Part shown: one piece after another, positions 16,957 through 25,976 of the stretch
Layout: every line of letters begins with the position of its first letter
How positions within the stretch are numbered: the stretch's first letter is position 1
DNA from: Paenibacillus sp. 32352
Lineage (GTDB): Bacteria; Bacillota; Bacilli; Paenibacillales; NBRC-103111
Assembly (NCBI RefSeq): GCF_002042965.1
Contig: NZ_MZNT01000007.1
Coordinates: forward strand, 1 to 64,000
Reading direction: 5' to 3'
Length of the DNA: 64,000 nt
The notes under the pieces: model-generated
Databases searched by the model: none
What the model saw: only the letters and a program-made list of their open reading frames with translations
What the model was told of the DNA's origin: nothing
Program-made: the position numbers and the translations under genes

Positions 16957-18717
16957 TTACGCTTTGAGCGAGATGGCGAGTCCGCTAAATATCACGCCAA
17001 GCGCATAGGCCCCGGCATCCGGATAGCCTATGCTTCGATTGCCTACCGTCCCCGCTCTTCCCATTCGGGCTGCGATGGATTCGGTCTTCCTAGCGCCTTC
17101 TACTGCCGCATCGGCTGCCCTTATTCCTGCCGTTATCAAATCGGTTCCGTCTTCGGCCGCCTTCGACCAAGCTTGAGCATAAGGAACAAGAGCATCAATA
17201 AGAGTCTTATCACCGACTACCGCCCCCCGGCCAAAGGAGCGTTCTCCCGTAGCCTGGATTCCTTGTACCGCCGCGTTCATCATCCCGGCTATTTCCGGTA
17301 CTGTCAGTTCCTTTTTCCCTTTCGCGTATTTACCTGCCGCACGGAATCCCGATCCCCAGATCGGTCCGGATGCTCCGCCGCAGTGCTCCATAATAATGAG
17401 AGAGCATGCGTCCAGGAAAGCTCCTATATCATTCGCTTGGGAAATGACTTCGTCCCATTCCGATTTCAGCTGCCTGAAGCCCTTGGCCACGCTCATCCCA
17501 AAGTCGCCGTCGCCGGCATGGGAATCCAGCTCACAGAACGGTACCTCGTTCTTAATGACAATCTCGCTCATCTTATCGATCAAATAAATCAGGTTGTTAA
17601 GGGACAGCTTCCCATCCCGCACCACCGCATGCTCCTCACCGGTTACCATGCCGAAATCTTTGGGACTACGGTGCTCTTTCTCATTAGATAGACTGCTGAA
17701 CTGCACCGGTTCAATGGGGCCTCTTACGACCAAGGCAGGGGTATCACACTCTTCAGCCAATAGCCGCTTTAGCTGAGCGTCCAGCTTCATGATGCTCAGT
17801 GAAGCCCCCGCCATATCGATGCTCGTCATGTAATTGCCGACAAACACCCTATGAACCTTCACCTTTCGTGATTCCAGCTCCCTCATCACCGCGTTGTTAA
17901 GCAGATACAGCTCCTGCAGCGGGGTACCGCCGAACCCATTGACCAGCACAGCCACCTCATTGCCGTTATTGCCGCTGATTTCCAAGCTATGCAGCAGCTC
18001 AGTCACCATGCGTGCCGCAATCTCGTCCGCCGGGAGAAGCTTTTCCCGCCGAATACCGGGTTCCCCATGAATGCCGACGCCATACTCCATTTCTTGCTCG
18101 TCAAGCGCGAAGGTCGGACTCCCTTTAGCCGGTACGGTGCAGGAGGTAAGCGCAAAACCTATGCTTTTGACATTGTCGATGGCGTTCTGGGCCGCTGCCT
18201 TCACTTGCTCCAGGGACATGCCTTCTTCCGCCGCCGCTCCTGCGATTTTATGAACCAGCACGGTTCCGGCCACACCTCTTCTTCCGACAGTGTACAGACT
18301 GTCCTCAACTGCAATATCGTCGTCCACCTTCACATAGTCGACCTGGATGCCGTCTTCGGAAGCCAGATGAGCCGCATTGTTAAAATTCATCATATCGCCG
18401 CTGTAGTTTTTGATAATGAGCAGCGTGCCTTTGCTGCTTGCCGACGCTTTGATCGCCTGATACACCTGAATCTGGGACGGTGAAGCGAAAACATCGCCGC
18501 ATACGGCGACATCCAGCATGCCCTTGCCCACGAATCCGGCATGTGCCGGTTCATGACCGCTTCCCCCGCCGCTGATCAGGGTGACTTTGTTCGGATGAAT
18601 CGTCTCTTTCTTGATAAATGTATATTTGCTGTTATACTCCAAGCCCGGATGTGCCATAACGAAGCCGTTTAACATTTCTCTCACGAGCGTTTCCGGCCGA
18701 TTCATGATTTTCTTCAT
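16957..18717 (-). CDS. dihydroxyacetone kinase, ATP-dependent single-chain type
   Basis: A 586-aa DhaK-DhaL fusion that would phosphorylate dihydroxyacetone to dihydroxyacetone phosphate with ATP. The DhaK half (1-330) has LISGGGSGHEPAHAGFVGKGML and the substrate-binding histidine region GIHGEPG; the DhaL half (about 370-586) has the Mg-ADP motif LDSHAGDGDFGMS and CGGASGPIWG. The ATP-dependent form needs no DhaM phosphotransferase partner, and none is present. The gene stands alone with no glycerol dehydrogenase beside it. It may detoxify or salvage DHA from glycerol or methylotrophic-type metabolism. Start context is MKKIMNRPETL. Confidence 0.93.
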   Translation of the reverse strand: MKKIMNRPETLVREMLNGFVMAHPGLEYNSKYTFIKKETIHPNKVTLISGGGSGHEPAHAGFVGKGMLDVAVCGDVFASPSQIQVYQAIKASASSKGTLLIIKNYSGDMMNFNNAAHLASEDGIQVDYVKVDDDIAVEDSLYTVGRRGVAGTVLVHKIAGAAAEEGMSLEQVKAAAQNAIDNVKSIGFALTSCTVPAKGSPTFALDEQEMEYGVGIHGEPGIRREKLLPADEIAARMVTELLHSLEISGNNGNEVAVLVNGFGGTPLQELYLLNNAVMRELESRKVKVHRVFVGNYMTSIDMAGASLSIMKLDAQLKRLLAEECDTPALVVRGPIEPVQFSSLSNEKEHRSPKDFGMVTGEEHAVVRDGKLSLNNLIYLIDKMSEIVIKNEVPFCELDSHAGDGDFGMSVAKGFRQLKSEWDEVISQANDIGAFLDACSLIIMEHCGGASGPIWGSGFRAAGKYAKGKKELTVPEIAGMMNAAVQGIQATGERSFGRGAVVGDKTLIDALVPYAQAWSKAAEDGTDLITAGIRAADAAVEGARKTESIAARMGRAGTVGNRSIGYPDAGAYALGVIFSGLAISLKA

Positions 18718-18846
18718 AGAATCCCATCCTTTTCATTGATTATCGACTCTATCTGAAAGTATGTAAGGCAGTAGTGAAAATATGGATCGGATTCATTGTA
18801 ACATCAAATATGATGTACAACCAGTTTGACTTCGTTTACGTAAATG

Positions 18847-20037
18847 TCATGTTCCGTGCTTACTAGACCGCCGCTCGTAAGCAACCCATATCATCGCCGC
18901 ACCAAGTACCGCGCAGAGCATATACATCATGGAGTAGCTGGACAGGTCTGCCACTGGCCCCATCACAATGCCGCCAAGTGCCACACCCAGATCTGCCATT
19001 GCGATAAACAAGCCCATCAATACATTCCGGTTCTCCTTCGGTAATACAAAGCTCAAGTAAGTCGTCAGTGTCGGATAAAGCAGAGCTTGGGCGATACCCA
19101 TCAAAATCGCGCCTGCATAAAACAGAACAGCCCCGCCTGAAGCAGCTAGACTGACGCTAAGCGAAGCCGCTGCGACCAGCAGCATGGTAGCAGTGATAAA
19201 GAATGAATGCCATTTACCGTCAGAAGGGATTTTTTTCCTCAGCGTATAGCGTGCCGAAACGACTACAGCTGCCTGCAGCATGAGATAAAAAGCCGCACTT
19301 CCGCCGGTAATCTGCTCGGCATATAACGGAATAAAGGTGGTTACTGTGCCGAAGATCAGGGAAGCACTTAACATCAGGACACTGCTTTTGAACAATAGCC
19401 GATTCTTCACCAATTGAGTAAAGGATTGCAGCATCTCTGTTCCCTGATTCGGCACATCCGAATTTCCTGCAGTCTTGACGGACGGATTGTCCAATGTCGC
19501 TGTAAAGCCCGCCACCCCAGACAGCACGGCAATAGCGATCATGACGGATGCGAATACATTCGTATCCCCTGACTGCCAAATGCCAATGGCAAGCAAAGGG
19601 CCGATTACACCGGGTAGATAGGAGCAAAGGGAATACATGGATATACCTTGTGAACGTTCCTTGTCTGGGAGCGCATCAATAATGCCGAGCTGCAGGGCCA
19701 TCGAGAAAAAAGCGGTGCATCCTCCCTGCAGTACTCGCGCGACGAAATAGCCACCAAGTCCGGTAAATGCATACGTTACAAGGGCGGCTCCATTGACGAT
19801 CAAGATGAGACGCAGCAGCTTAACTGGTCCGTAGCGCTGAATCAGCCCGCCGGCCCAAGGGCGGAAAATCATAGTGGTAAACAGATAGGCCCCCATAATA
19901 ATGCCTATCGCAGTATTGGATGCGCCAAGAGCTTCGCCTCTCAAAGGAATAATGACATTAATAATTGAATTGCCGCTAAAATAAAATAGCGTGAGCAAAT
20001 ACAGCCGTATAAACGGCCAGGATAAGGCTCCCTTCAT
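18847..20037 (-). CDS. cntE: MFS exporter, CntE-like
   Basis: A 396-aa, 12-segment MFS protein. Its N-terminus (MKGALSWPFIRLYLLTLFYF, IIPLRGEALGASNTAIGI, RPWAGGLIQRYGPVK) closely resembles what I recall of staphylopine exporter CntE, and it occupies the cntE position at the end of an A-B-C-D-F-E ordered operon. CntE exports newly made opine metallophore. Here no cntKLM synthase genes flank it, so the cargo may be made elsewhere in the genome. It follows cntF by 28 bp with a GGAGG site. Family certain, CntE role probable. Confidence 0.8.
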   Translation of the reverse strand: MKGALSWPFIRLYLLTLFYFSGNSIINVIIPLRGEALGASNTAIGIIMGAYLFTTMIFRPWAGGLIQRYGPVKLLRLILIVNGAALVTYAFTGLGGYFVARVLQGGCTAFFSMALQLGIIDALPDKERSQGISMYSLCSYLPGVIGPLLAIGIWQSGDTNVFASVMIAIAVLSGVAGFTATLDNPSVKTAGNSDVPNQGTEMLQSFTQLVKNRLLFKSSVLMLSASLIFGTVTTFIPLYAEQITGGSAAFYLMLQAAVVVSARYTLRKKIPSDGKWHSFFITATMLLVAAASLSVSLAASGGAVLFYAGAILMGIAQALLYPTLTTYLSFVLPKENRNVLMGLFIAMADLGVALGGIVMGPVADLSSYSMMYMLCAVLGAAMIWVAYERRSSKHGT

Positions 20038-20065
20038 TCCTTCCGCTCCTCCCCCAATAGCAGCG

Positions 20066-20809
20066 TTATAGCATGACTTTCCTCAGCAGCTCCCTAGTGT
20101 AAGGTGATTGGACGCTATTCAAGTACTTCGCCTCGATAATCTCTTCTATTCGACCGCTTCTAACTATCATGATCCTGTCACATAGATAGGCAGCCGCCTG
20201 GATATCGTGAGTGATAAAAATATAGCCCATGTCATAAATCGATCTTAAGCTTTTCAGCAATTCAAGTACTTGCATTTGATTCGACCCGTCTAGCGAGCTG
20301 ATTGCTTCATCCAGTACAATGCATGCAGGGTGTGTGGAAATCGCTCTCGCGATACATACCCGCTGAGCTTGCCCGCCTGATAGCTCATGGGGATATTTCG
20401 TAAGATAGGATGCATCCAAGCCGACTTGCCTCAGCAGGAGTTCGATTGTACTATCGCGCATCTTCGGCTCCGTCTTCGCCAGCCTCAAGGGCTCAAGCAT
20501 CGCTTGTTTCACCGTATAGAACGGATTGATGGAGGAGGTATAGTCTTGGAAAACGGCGCTGATTCCTCCCCTTCTTGTACTGCGGTCTGATATTGGTTTG
20601 CCATTGAATGTAACGGTTCCCCGATCCGGCTTTTCGATACCCAGCAATAGGCGTCCCAACGTCGATTTGCCGCTTCCGCTTTCGCCTATAATGCCAAGGC
20701 ATTCCCCCTGCTTCCATTCAAAGCTGATGTTATGCAGCACTTGCTGCCGTGCTTTGCCAAACCAGAAGCCTTTTTTGTAGGTTTTGCAAACGCCCTCAAC
20801 CTTTAGCAA
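20066..20809 (-). CDS. cntF: ABC transporter ATP-binding protein, CntF/NikE-like
   Basis: A 247-aa ATPase with Walker A GESGSGKST (about 40-48), signature ELSGGQAQRVCIARA and Walker B CIVLDEAISSLD. It belongs to the nickel/peptide/opine importer subfamily and would pair with the neighbouring CntD-like ATPase. It starts with TTG 8 nt after GGGAGG, inside the end of cntD (14-bp overlap), which implies translational coupling. It powers the membrane pair encoded by the next two genes upstream. Confidence 0.87.
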   Translation of the reverse strand: MLKVEGVCKTYKKGFWFGKARQQVLHNISFEWKQGECLGIIGESGSGKSTLGRLLLGIEKPDRGTVTFNGKPISDRSTRRGGISAVFQDYTSSINPFYTVKQAMLEPLRLAKTEPKMRDSTIELLLRQVGLDASYLTKYPHELSGGQAQRVCIARAISTHPACIVLDEAISSLDGSNQMQVLELLKSLRSIYDMGYIFITHDIQAAAYLCDRIMIVRSGRIEEIIEAKYLNSVQSPYTRELLRKVML

Positions 20810-21617
20810 CGTGGTTGCCTCCCATCAACTTCATGAAATTGTGATTCAACGCCATTTTGGTTGACACGAGATAACGAGTATACGGATGCCGGGCTTGAGT
20901 GAGTATATCCCCCGTCGCCCATCGCTCTACTATTTCTCCGTCTTTCATGACCAACATCTCATCAGCAATTCGTTGGACAACGCCGAGATCATGAGTTACA
21001 AAAATCATCGAGCTTCCAATGCGTCTTCGCAATTGCAGGAACTGTTCCACAACTTCATATTGCGTAACGGTATCCAGCGCTGTCGTTGGCTCATCAGCAA
21101 TGATAATGTCAGGCTCCAGAACGATGGCGAGAGCAATCATGATCCGCTGCAGCATGCCGCCGGACAATTCGTGCGGATAACGGCTCATCACTGCCCCAGG
21201 GTCGTTGAGACCAACGCTTTCCAGCGCTTGCATTAATTTTTCTGCCGCCTCTTCCCTTTTCCAATCATAGTGCACACTGAGCGTCTCCCGCAGATGGGCA
21301 CCTACAGGCCGGGACGGATCGAATGCGCGCATGCCGTTCTGCATAATCATACAGAGCTGCTTTCCTCTCACCTTGCGCATGTCTTTCTCGGAAAGCTCCG
21401 ACAGATTAACTCCTTTCAGAATAATACTGCCGGATTGGTGCAGCCTCGTTGCATTAAGACGCATCACCGCCCGGCAGGTCAGCGATTTTCCGCTGCCGCT
21501 TTCTCCCACAATAGCAAGACATTCTCCTTGTCTAAGGCAGAAGGAGCTGCCTGGAACAAGGACGCTGCCCGTCAGGCTGTCCCATATTTTCAATTGGTCG
21601 ACTTCAAGCACATTCAT
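20796..21617 (-). CDS. cntD: ABC transporter ATP-binding protein, CntD/NikD-like
   Basis: An ATPase of about 273 aa with Walker A GESGSGKSLT, signature ELSGGMLQRIMIALA and Walker B IIIADEPTTALD. It is the first of the paired ATPases of the importer. The ATG at 21617 is chosen; a GTG 27 nt upstream is possible, and both lie within the end of the cntC-like gene (overlap of 14 bp with the chosen start). The C-terminal oligopeptide-type extension is short, as in NikD/CntD. Confidence 0.87.
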   Translation of the reverse strand: MNVLEVDQLKIWDSLTGSVLVPGSSFCLRQGECLAIVGESGSGKSLTCRAVMRLNATRLHQSGSIILKGVNLSELSEKDMRKVRGKQLCMIMQNGMRAFDPSRPVGAHLRETLSVHYDWKREEAAEKLMQALESVGLNDPGAVMSRYPHELSGGMLQRIMIALAIVLEPDIIIADEPTTALDTVTQYEVVEQFLQLRRRIGSSMIFVTHDLGVVQRIADEMLVMKDGEIVERWATGDILTQARHPYTRYLVSTKMALNHNFMKLMGGNHVAKG

Positions 21618-22518
21618 GACCTGTATTGGAAGCCTCCTTCCCACGCTGCTTTGGCAGGATTACGCCTGCGTGCGCCTGCGTCCTCGTACTAGCGGTCATC
21701 AATTTCGGATCCAATGCGGTTTGAAGCGAGTCAGATAGAAAATTGACTGCGGATACTACTATTATGATCGCAAAGCCGGGAGCCAGCATCAGCTCCGGCC
21801 GGGAGAACATGACCGGTCTCGCTTCATTCAGCATCATGCCCCACTCGGCGTGCGGCGCCTGAATGCCCAGACCGAGAAAAGACAAGCCGGATATTTGCAA
21901 AATCATGGACCCAAAGGTACTGCTGAAAATGACCGCAATTTCAGGCAGCGCCACCGGTAAAATATGCTTTGTCATAATGCCGAAATGACCGGAGCCAAGC
22001 GTTTTGGCGAATCTCACATAATCAGCGTCTGAATACTGCAGGACGGCAGTACGAATGACGCGGGCGAACCATGCCCATTTCATCAGAACAAATGCGATCA
22101 ATATATTTCCGAGACCCGTCCCCAGCATACCAATGATCGCCAGCGTCATCACGTATCCCGGGAAAGAAAGCATGCAGTCGCAAATCCGCATTAGCAGCGC
22201 ATCCCATTTACCCTTAAAGTATCCGGCCATAAAGCCAAGTATGGCTCCCATACATCCAGACGCGGCAAGCGCTGCAAGTACCCACAATACGCTGGGACGA
22301 ATGCCGTAAATAAGCCGGGATAACACACAACGGCCGAGATGGTCGTTGCCTAACCAATAGGGCCAGGATGATCCTGCAAAACGAAGTTCCATATGTACCT
22401 CATTCGGATCATGCGGCGCAATGAGCGGCGCGCATATGCCGATTAACAATATGACTGCAACGACGGCCAGCGATGCGGCGCCTAGTTTATCCTTCATCAG
22501 TTGCAATAACAGCCTCAT
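21604..22518 (-). CDS. cntC: ABC transporter permease, CntC/NikC-like
   Basis: A 304-aa inner-membrane permease with about six hydrophobic segments and the permease EAA-type loop (about 195-215). The N-terminal extension and PHDPNEVHMELRF motif before HLGRCVLSRLIYG are typical of DppC/NikC/CntC permeases. Its ATG directly abuts the stop codon of the cntB-like gene, after AAGGAAGGAG. It forms the transmembrane heterodimer with CntB. Confidence 0.88.
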   Translation of the reverse strand: MRLLLQLMKDKLGAASLAVVAVILLIGICAPLIAPHDPNEVHMELRFAGSSWPYWLGNDHLGRCVLSRLIYGIRPSVLWVLAALAASGCMGAILGFMAGYFKGKWDALLMRICDCMLSFPGYVMTLAIIGMLGTGLGNILIAFVLMKWAWFARVIRTAVLQYSDADYVRFAKTLGSGHFGIMTKHILPVALPEIAVIFSSTFGSMILQISGLSFLGLGIQAPHAEWGMMLNEARPVMFSRPELMLAPGFAIIIVVSAVNFLSDSLQTALDPKLMTASTRTQAHAGVILPKQRGKEASNTGHECA

Positions 22519-23451
22519 CTAAAGCTCCTTCCTTAACTTAGGATTAAGTATCGCGTTGATGATGTCGGACATGGTATTAAACAATACGAAAGCGACAGCC
22601 AGCACTAAGACATACGCCTGTATAATTGGAAAATCCCTGCTGAGTATCGATTTGACAGTCAATGTACCCAGACCAGGCCATGCAAAGATGTTCTCCACTA
22701 CAACCGTGCTGCCCAATAAGATGGGAATCGCGAGGCCGAACACGGAGACTGCGACCTGCATGGAATTACGCAATATGTGCAGCGTAATGCTTCTCTCCGG
22801 TAAGCCGCAGGCTCTGGCATACAACACGTAATCTTCATGAAGATTACTCAGCATGGAATTGCGGATCACCCGAAAATATATACCCGCGTAGCCGACAACA
22901 ATAATAGTAACCGGCAGCACGTAGCTGCTGTATGAATCCATTCCGCTCGTTGGAAACCAGTCCAGCTTAACGGAGAAATACCAAACCATTAACGCTGCAA
23001 GCCAGTATGGCGGCATTGAGGCTAGAATAAAGGAGACGCCCCGAACCGAAAGATCAAGTACATTTCCTTCTCTCTTAGCGCAGACGATACCCAGTCCAAT
23101 CGATACAATTATAATGAATGCCGACGAAACCAGTGTTAGCTTGAAAGTATTAAGCAATGCAGGACCGAGCAGCGACCAAACCGGCTTTCCCGTCACATAA
23201 GACCTTCCGAAATCGAGCTGCAGGCAGGATGTTAACCAATCCATATACCGGATGAGCAGCGGCTTATCCATCCCCAGCGAGATTCGCGTCTCTGCGATCA
23301 GTTCTTCGGTTACAACCGGCACATCCTGAGCACGCAGGATTACCTCGACCGGGTCCGTCGGTGATAAATGGTTCAACACAAAGGTTATAAATGAAATAAC
23401 AACAAGCAGCGGCAGCGCAATAAGTATGCGTTTGACGATGTAACTCCCCAT
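22519..23451 (-). CDS. cntB: ABC transporter permease, CntB/NikB-like
   Basis: A permease of about 310 aa starting MGSYIVKRILIALPLLVVISF, the standard opening of DppB/NikB-type subunits, with six hydrophobic segments, NHLSPTDPVEVILRAQ in the first periplasm-facing loop and LGSTVVVENIFAWPGLG near the end. ATG 23451 follows GAGGG by 8 nt; a GTG 15 nt upstream is an alternative. It sits 51 bp after the binding-protein gene. Confidence 0.88.
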   Translation of the reverse strand: MGSYIVKRILIALPLLVVISFITFVLNHLSPTDPVEVILRAQDVPVVTEELIAETRISLGMDKPLLIRYMDWLTSCLQLDFGRSYVTGKPVWSLLGPALLNTFKLTLVSSAFIIIVSIGLGIVCAKREGNVLDLSVRGVSFILASMPPYWLAALMVWYFSVKLDWFPTSGMDSYSSYVLPVTIIVVGYAGIYFRVIRNSMLSNLHEDYVLYARACGLPERSITLHILRNSMQVAVSVFGLAIPILLGSTVVVENIFAWPGLGTLTVKSILSRDFPIIQAYVLVLAVAFVLFNTMSDIINAILNPKLRKEL

Positions 23452-23502
23452 AACCGCTTCCCTCACACCTCTCCACCGATAAAATTGTTTTTTGCACCCG
23501 CC

Positions 23503-25113
23503 TTACTCGAAATGCATTCGTTCAAATGGAAGCTCGAATTGGGTCTGCTTGAATGAAATGCCCTTTAGAGATGCCGGCGCCACAACGGTAACGGTCCCGT
23601 TCGTCAGCGGAATAAAGACAGCTTCATCGTGGACAATCGTCAAAATGTCAGCATACAGTGCTTGCCGCGTTTTTTCATCCGCAGATACCATCACTTCATC
23701 AATTTTGCGATACAGCTCCTTTGCTTGGGGGATTCCACTTGTCGTATAACGATAGGAAGATTCGGCGGCAAAGGCGGTAATGGTACTTTGCGGGTCATAG
23801 GCAAGACCCCAAGTTTGGTTGAATAACAGATCGTAGTCACCCTTCGATCTCCGATTTGCAATGGAGCTCGATTGTTCGCCCGCCAATTCCAGCTTCATTC
23901 CGATCTTAAGAACCTCATTTTGAATCAGCTCCGCCTGCGCCTTCTGTGAAGATGAGTTAACATCGTAATACAGCTTCATCGTTAACGGGCGGCCGCCCTT
24001 CATCCGGATCTCGCCGTCTTTCTCCGCTATCCAGCCTGACTGCTCCAGTAGACGCTTGGCGGCTTGCGGATCGTAGTCCCGCTTCTTTAATCCTATATTG
24101 GCGTAGTTCACATTGGAGGAAAAAAGTGTTTCCGCCGCCGTTTCCGTCCCGTTGAAGATCCTTTGACTAACCGACTTGCGGTCAATGGAATGCCAGATCG
24201 CTTCACGCACTGCCTTCTCGCTGATGGGACTGTCGGACTTGCTGCTGTTGGCTGCGATCATCTTCGTATTCATCGGCTCGCTGCGGACAACCTGGTATGT
24301 ACCTGATTGTGTCAGCCGATTTATCATTTCTACATCGATGCTGTCGGCGCCGCGATCGTCGGTGAAGATAAAATTAACCTCGCCTTTTTGCAGCGCCAGC
24401 AGGGTCGTCTCACCGGCCGGCAATACTTTGGCTGTAATCCGTTTTACCTCGGGTGCACCGCCCCAGTAACTTTCGTTTGCTTCAAACCGGGCATATTGAT
24501 CGGTCACATGTTCGACCATTTTATAGGGCCCGGTCCCGCTGTATCCCCTGACCCCGTTCTTCGTTTCCCCATTGAGAAAATCATTTGGCGACACGAATAC
24601 ATAGGGGCGGGTCATCGACAGCTCCAATAAGGTTGGGTAGTACGGCTCTGTCAGAGTTAGTCGAACCGTATACTCATCAATTATGCTAACATCCTTTATC
24701 ATTGAGGATAGTTTGATCCATGCGTGCTTGCTCGCATTGCGCTGTACGGCATCGATATTTTGTTTAACCGCTTCAGCGTTAAATGGTGCTCCGTCGTGGA
24801 AGGAAACGTTTTTCCGCAAATGAAAGGTGTATACCTTCCCTTCGTCGGAGATATCCCAGGATTCCGCGAGCAGCGGCTTAATGCCGTCCTTGGTGTTTTC
24901 AACTAACGATTCGTACACCATTCCTTGTGCCGCCATTGAACCGGGATACAAATGAGGATTCATATCGTTAATGTCTTTCGCCGTCGCATATATGAGCTCC
25001 CGGGCTCCATTCGTTTTACTCGCAGCATCGTTCTTGCTGCCACTGCATCCGGTTATCAGCAATACGATGGTTAATACCACTGCTAACAGTCCAGTTGTAA
25101 TTGTTCTGTTCAT
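23503..25113 (-). CDS. cntA: ABC transporter substrate-binding lipoprotein, CntA/NikA-like
   Basis: A 536-aa extracellular solute-binding family 5 lipoprotein. Signal peptide and lipobox LLITGC place the acylated cysteine at about residue 23. The body has LAESWDISDEGKVYTFHLRKNVSFHDG and a late NQTWGLAYDPQ segment comparable to the metal-complex-binding region of NikA/CntA proteins. It would capture metal-metallophore complexes (Zn, Ni, Co, possibly with staphylopine-like opines or histidine). It is the first gene of the cntABCDFE-ordered operon and lies behind a promoter with two Zur-like boxes, pointing to zinc. Ligand identity is not proved. Confidence 0.85.
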   Translation of the reverse strand: MNRTITTGLLAVVLTIVLLITGCSGSKNDAASKTNGARELIYATAKDINDMNPHLYPGSMAAQGMVYESLVENTKDGIKPLLAESWDISDEGKVYTFHLRKNVSFHDGAPFNAEAVKQNIDAVQRNASKHAWIKLSSMIKDVSIIDEYTVRLTLTEPYYPTLLELSMTRPYVFVSPNDFLNGETKNGVRGYSGTGPYKMVEHVTDQYARFEANESYWGGAPEVKRITAKVLPAGETTLLALQKGEVNFIFTDDRGADSIDVEMINRLTQSGTYQVVRSEPMNTKMIAANSSKSDSPISEKAVREAIWHSIDRKSVSQRIFNGTETAAETLFSSNVNYANIGLKKRDYDPQAAKRLLEQSGWIAEKDGEIRMKGGRPLTMKLYYDVNSSSQKAQAELIQNEVLKIGMKLELAGEQSSSIANRRSKGDYDLLFNQTWGLAYDPQSTITAFAAESSYRYTTSGIPQAKELYRKIDEVMVSADEKTRQALYADILTIVHDEAVFIPLTNGTVTVVAPASLKGISFKQTQFELPFERMHFE

Positions 25114-25137
25114 GTTTTTTTGACACCTTCCCTTAAA

Positions 25138-25198
25138 TAGTAATTATTACTATATATAACTACTGATTAATAGTAATTATTACTATAATTGATGTCAA
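25138..25198 (-). promoter_or_regulatory. cnt operon promoter with two Zur/Fur-type boxes
   Basis: Minus-strand -35 TTGACA (25193-25198), 17-bp spacer, -10 TACTAT (25170-25175). The perfect 7-1-7 palindrome TAGTAATTATTACTA occurs twice, at 25171-25185 (covering the -10 and spacer) and 25138-25152 (leader), 33 bp or about three helical turns apart. The Bacillus Zur consensus is TCGTAATNATTACGA, Fur TGATAATNATTATCA and PerR TTATAATNATTATAA; the GTAATNATTAC core is closest to Zur. Confidence 0.82.
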
Positions 25199-25336
25199 TC
25201 TTTTTTTGTTTTCTGTCGTTCCACTTTCCGATTAGTGCGGCTACAAAAAAACGGCGGCACCAAAAGGAGCACATATGTGAAATGCGTCTTCTTTCTTACG
25301 GTTTGCAGCTTGGTAAACGTAAACGCTTTTGCTTAT

Positions 25337-25376
25337 AAAAAAACGACAGCCCTGAAATAAATCTCCTAGGCTGCCG
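25337..25376 (-). terminator. intrinsic terminator of the ferredoxin-like gene
   Basis: CGACAGCC (25344-25351) pairs with GGCTGCCG (25369-25376), one G-U pair included, followed on the minus strand by seven T. It lies about 110 bp beyond the stop codon and before the cnt promoter, so the two units are separate. The rest of 25199-25487 shows nothing else I can name. Confidence 0.8.
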
Positions 25377-25487
25377 CTGTTGCCATTCTATCCATTATCT
25401 TGAAAGTTAATCCTAATGGTGCTGTATTGATACGTAAGATTGGTGATATTAATGCTTCGTTGTCAAAATAAGGCCCCATTCCATGTA

Positions 25488-25850
25488 CTAGCACGATAGC
25501 TTATCGGTTCCTGTAACGGAACGGCCGGAAGCGATGAAGCTTTGGTCGTACGAGTACACGATATTCTCCTCCAGCCGTTCTCCCGAAAGGTGCATACGAA
25601 CAAGTAGCCTTCCAAGCTCCGGAGTAATGTCCTTATACCAAACTCCGTCTGGATAGACAATTACGACACAGGCATCCTCGCATCGGCCATTACAGCGGGT
25701 GCGTGTTGTATGTATCTGTTTATCCGCTCCGAGCACTTTAATTTCATCCCGGATGGCTTGTGTTACTTCATCGGCCTGCCGCCTCATACAGCTGCCTCCA
25801 TTACAAATGAGCAGATGGCATCGGGTTTCTTGCAAATTCCATGTCGTCAT
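25488..25850 (-). CDS. thioredoxin-like [2Fe-2S] ferredoxin domain protein
   Basis: A 120-aa protein with C11, C16, C21 and C53-x3-C57 (TRCNGRCEDAC), the cysteine pattern of thioredoxin-fold [2Fe-2S] ferredoxins, and PDGVWYKDITPE as in the C-terminal part of that fold. The partner is unknown; such proteins donate electrons or serve in cobalamin or metal-related enzymes. The ATG at 25850 follows AAGGAG by 7 nt and gives a typical length; a longer frame upstream would run through the promoter. A Zur-like box overlaps its promoter, so it belongs with the adjacent metal-uptake operon in one regulon. Confidence 0.82.
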   Translation of the reverse strand: MTTWNLQETRCHLLICNGGSCMRRQADEVTQAIRDEIKVLGADKQIHTTRTRCNGRCEDACVVIVYPDGVWYKDITPELGRLLVRMHLSGERLEENIVYSYDQSFIASGRSVTGTDKLSC

Positions 25851-25909
25851 GGACTGGCTCCTTTCCAGTGACCATTTACAGCCATGGCGGATGACATCGC
25901 ACGCTATAA

Positions 25910-25952
25910 ATGTAATTATTACCATTATAGTCACAAACCGTGATGTCTTCAA
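25910..25952 (-). promoter_or_regulatory. promoter with Zur-type box for the ferredoxin-like gene
   Basis: Minus-strand -35 TTGAAG (25947-25952), exact 17-bp spacer, -10 TATAAT (25924-25929). Immediately downstream is TGGTAATAATTACAT (25910-25924), whose GTAATAATTAC core (25912-25922) is the same as in the two boxes of the cnt operon. It would cover the transcription start, a repressor-blocking position. Confidence 0.78.
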
Positions 25953-25976
25953 TCTTATTTTTCTAGCAGCCCTTTA

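Noticed and set aside
16939..17691. 250-aa plus-strand open frame
   Set aside because: Antisense to the dihydroxyacetone kinase gene, whose motifs are complete; the frame has low-complexity, Arg/Ser-rich composition and no ribosome binding site.
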